The notes under the pieces: generated by a model
The model's database searches: none
The model's input: the letters and a program-made list of their open reading frames with translations, nothing else
What the model was told of the DNA's origin: nothing
In this document: positions 62,460-64,000 of the stretch, one piece after another
Layout of the letters: each line of letters starts with the position of its first letter
Numbering within the stretch: the first letter of the stretch is position 1
Assembly: GCF_036346855.1 (NCBI RefSeq)
Contig: NZ_CP107841.1
Span: forward strand, 1,984,001 to 2,048,000
Direction: 5' to 3'
Source of the DNA: Streptomyces europaeiscabiei
Lineage (GTDB): Bacteria > Actinomycetota > Actinomycetes > Streptomycetales > Streptomycetaceae
Length of the DNA: 64,000 nt
Made by a program: the position numbers and the translations under genes

Positions 62460-63589
62460 CAGATCTCCATCCCGAACGGCCGGGTGAACCGGACGTCACC
62501 CTCGACCATGTCTCGCATGTCTTCGACGTTGTGGCGGAACATCAGCATCCGCTCGATGCCGAACCCGAAGGCGAATCCGCTGTACTTCTCGGGGTCGACA
62601 CCGCAGGCGGTGAGCACCCGCGGGTTGACCATGCCGCAGCCGCCCAGCTCGATCCAGCCCTCGGAGGAGCAGGTACGGCAGGGGCGGTCGGGGTTGCCGA
62701 CGGAGGCGCCCTTGCAGACATAGCAGAGCATGTCCATCTCGGCGGACGGCTCGGTGAAGGGGAAGAAGTTCGGCCGCAGCCGGGTCTTCATGTCCTCACC
62801 GAACAGCGACTGGACCATGTGGTCCATGGTGCCCTTGAGGTCGGCCATGGTCAGGCCCTCGTCCACCGCGATCAGCTCGATCTGGTGGAAGACCGGGGTG
62901 TGGGTGGCGTCCAGCTCGTCGGTGCGGAAGACCCGGCCGGGGCAGACGACGTAGACGGGCAGCTCGCGGGAGAGCAGCGAGCGGGCCTGCACGGGCGAGG
63001 TGTGCGTACGTAGTACGACACCGGACCCGCCGTCGCCGTCCGAACCCTTGGGGCCCTCGACGAAGAAGGTGTCCTGCATCTGGCGGGCCGGGTGGTCCGG
63101 GCCGAAGTTCAGGGCGTCGAAGTTGAACCACTCGGCCTCGACCTCGGGGCCCTCGGCGATCTCGTAGCCCATGGAGACGAAGACGTCGGCGACGCGCTCC
63201 ATCATCGTGGTGAGCGGGTGGCGGGCGCCGGCCGGTACGCGGTCGTAGGGCAGCGTGACGTCCACCGCCTCCTCGACCAGCACCCGCGCGTCGCGCTCGG
63301 CCTCCAGCTCGACCTGACGGCCGGCGAGCGCTTTGTTCACCGCGCCCCGTGCCTGGCCGACCAGCTTTCCGGCCGAGGCCTTGGCCTGCGGCGGCAGCGC
63401 GCCGATCTCGCGGTTGGCGAGGGCGAGCGGGGAGGTGCCGCCGGTGTGGGCGACCTTGGCCTCCTGGAGTGCGTCGAGGGAGTCCGCGGCGGCGAAGGCG
63501 GCGAGCGCCTCGTCCCGCATGCGCTCGATCTCTTCCGGTTTCAAGGCCTCGACCTCTACCGGGTCGTACGACTTATTCGGTGCCGACAT
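62459..63589 (-). CDS. pheS: Phenylalanine-tRNA ligase alpha subunit
   Basis: A 376-residue class-II aminoacyl-tRNA synthetase subunit. The N-terminal coiled coil is visible ([20 protein letters not shown]). Motif 1 region is [20 protein letters not shown], motif 2 is [20 protein letters not shown], and motif 3 is [21 protein letters not shown] Cys-rich patch ([20 protein letters not shown]) may bind zinc. It activates phenylalanine and works with pheT in the downstream overlap. The ATG is followed by good codon bias; GGAAGAG lies just upstream. Confidence 0.97.
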   Translation of the reverse strand: MSAPNKSYDPVEVEALKPEEIERMRDEALAAFAAADSLDALQEAKVAHTGGTSPLALANREIGALPPQAKASAGKLVGQARGAVNKALAGRQVELEAERDARVLVEEAVDVTLPYDRVPAGARHPLTTMMERVADVFVSMGYEIAEGPEVEAEWFNFDALNFGPDHPARQMQDTFFVEGPKGSDGDGGSGVVLRTHTSPVQARSLLSRELPVYVVCPGRVFRTDELDATHTPVFHQIELIAVDEGLTMADLKGTMDHMVQSLFGEDMKTRLRPNFFPFTEPSAEMDMLCYVCKGASVGNPDRPCRTCSSEGWIELGGCGMVNPRVLTACGVDPEKYSGFAFGFGIERMLMFRHNVEDMRDMVEGDVRFTRPFGMEI

Positions 63590-63724
63590 CTCTTCCCGTG
63601 CTTCCGATTGGCTGGCTGAAGGTCCCCGTACCGACTCGTGGACAGATCGTCACGGTTTTTGGGACACAAAGGTGCCAAAGGCCGAGTCTAACGGGGTGGA
63701 GGTGAACGAACGCGCCCGTGGTGC

Positions 63725-64000
63725 TCAGGCCAGGTAGGCCGGGGCCGCCACGGGCAACGTAAATCGGAACTCGGCGCCGCCGACAGGGGCGCGTCCGACC
63801 GTGATGGTGCCGCCGTGGGCCTCGACGATGCCCTTGACGATGTACAGCCCGAGGCCGGTGCCACCGCGCTTGCTGCCCCGCCAGAAGCGGGTGAAGACGC
63901 GGTTCATGGACTCCTCCGGGATGCCGCTGCCCTCGTCGCTCACCGTGACCGACGTACCGGTGTCCTCCCCCTCCCGGGGGGACGCCGTGGGCGTGACGTC
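63725..64000 (-). CDS. Sensor histidine kinase, C-terminal part (5' end off window)
   Basis: The frame is open to the right edge and ends at 63725, giving the last 91 residues. It holds the ATPase-domain boxes of two-component kinases: G1 VTVSDEGSGIPEE, F box FTRFWRGSKRGGTG and G2 TGLGLYIVKGIVEAHGG. The last strand (GGAEFRFTLPVAAPAYLA) is typical of the HATPase_c end. The sensor and dimerisation parts and the response regulator are outside the window. It lies 135 nt from pheS on the same strand. Confidence 0.88.
   Translation of the reverse strand, partial: DVTPTASPREGEDTGTSVTVSDEGSGIPEESMNRVFTRFWRGSKRGGTGLGLYIVKGIVEAHGGTITVGRAPVGGAEFRFTLPVAAPAYLA

Overview
The window is a stretch of a high-GC actinomycete chromosome, almost certainly Streptomyces. 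The evidence is the third-position G/C bias, frequent GTG starts, GGAGG-type ribosome sites, an argCJBDR cluster with ARG boxes, rare TTA (bldA-type) codons confined to an accessory region, and a G/C-rich dispersed intergenic repeat of a kind seen in Streptomyces. Most genes look like ordinary core genes. One block, about 40.0-53.5 kb, looks foreign.

Layout. 1-5.1 kb: corrinoid genes, with a BluB-CobT fusion running off the left edge behind a roughly 900-residue low-complexity extension, then a CbiE-CbiT fusion (cobL). 5.2-8.7 kb: an acetyltransferase and the methionine importer metNIQ, which has a structured leader. 9.2-16.7 kb: two small membrane proteins, an acetyltransferase, a small sigma-like factor, a Tat-exported glycerophosphodiesterase, an acyltransferase, a TetR/MFS pair with its operator, and an aldo/keto reductase. 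16.9-18.5 kb: argH with an ARG box. 18.6-19.9 kb: a secreted three-module cysteine protein. 20.2-24.4 kb: a flavin oxidase-fold protein followed by a membrane ferric-reductase-like flavoprotein, a triple FMN-binding protein and ApbE, which together look like an extracytosolic flavin electron-transfer system. 24.6-29.7 kb: argC-(38-aa ORF)-argJ-argB-argD-argR, translationally coupled. 29.7-40.0 kb: an LRV-repeat protein, a DUF5997 protein and an orphan LysR effector domain, a GH51 arabinofuranosidase, a degenerate histidine phosphatase, GNAT, a MocR regulator divergent from an EamA exporter, and a DUF1918 protein.

40.0-53.5 kb: a lower-GC accessory island. It starts with a frameshifted 3' fragment of a GHL10 glycosidase-like gene and ends with transposase remnants next to the intact paralogue (53.5-54.8 kb). 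Inside is one minus-strand operon: a small HTH-like ORF, ATP-grasp ligase, HemN-like radical SAM enzyme, MFS exporter, second ATP-grasp ligase, S-adenosylmethionine decarboxylase, a DUF6875-like protein, O-methyltransferase, AlkZ-related winged-helix protein, amidohydrolase and a cupin/JmjC-like oxygenase, closed by a 13-bp hairpin. The content suggests a non-ribosomal, ATP-grasp-based peptide or amide natural product, possibly carrying an aminopropyl group. This is the best candidate for an undescribed system here.

54.8-64.0 kb returns to core genes: 3-hydroxybutyryl-CoA dehydrogenase, a small membrane protein, a NUDIX hydrolase, a TPR regulator, a SpoIIE-type phosphatase, pheT, pheS, and the 3' end of a sensor kinase. 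All family calls come from reading motifs; no database search was run.
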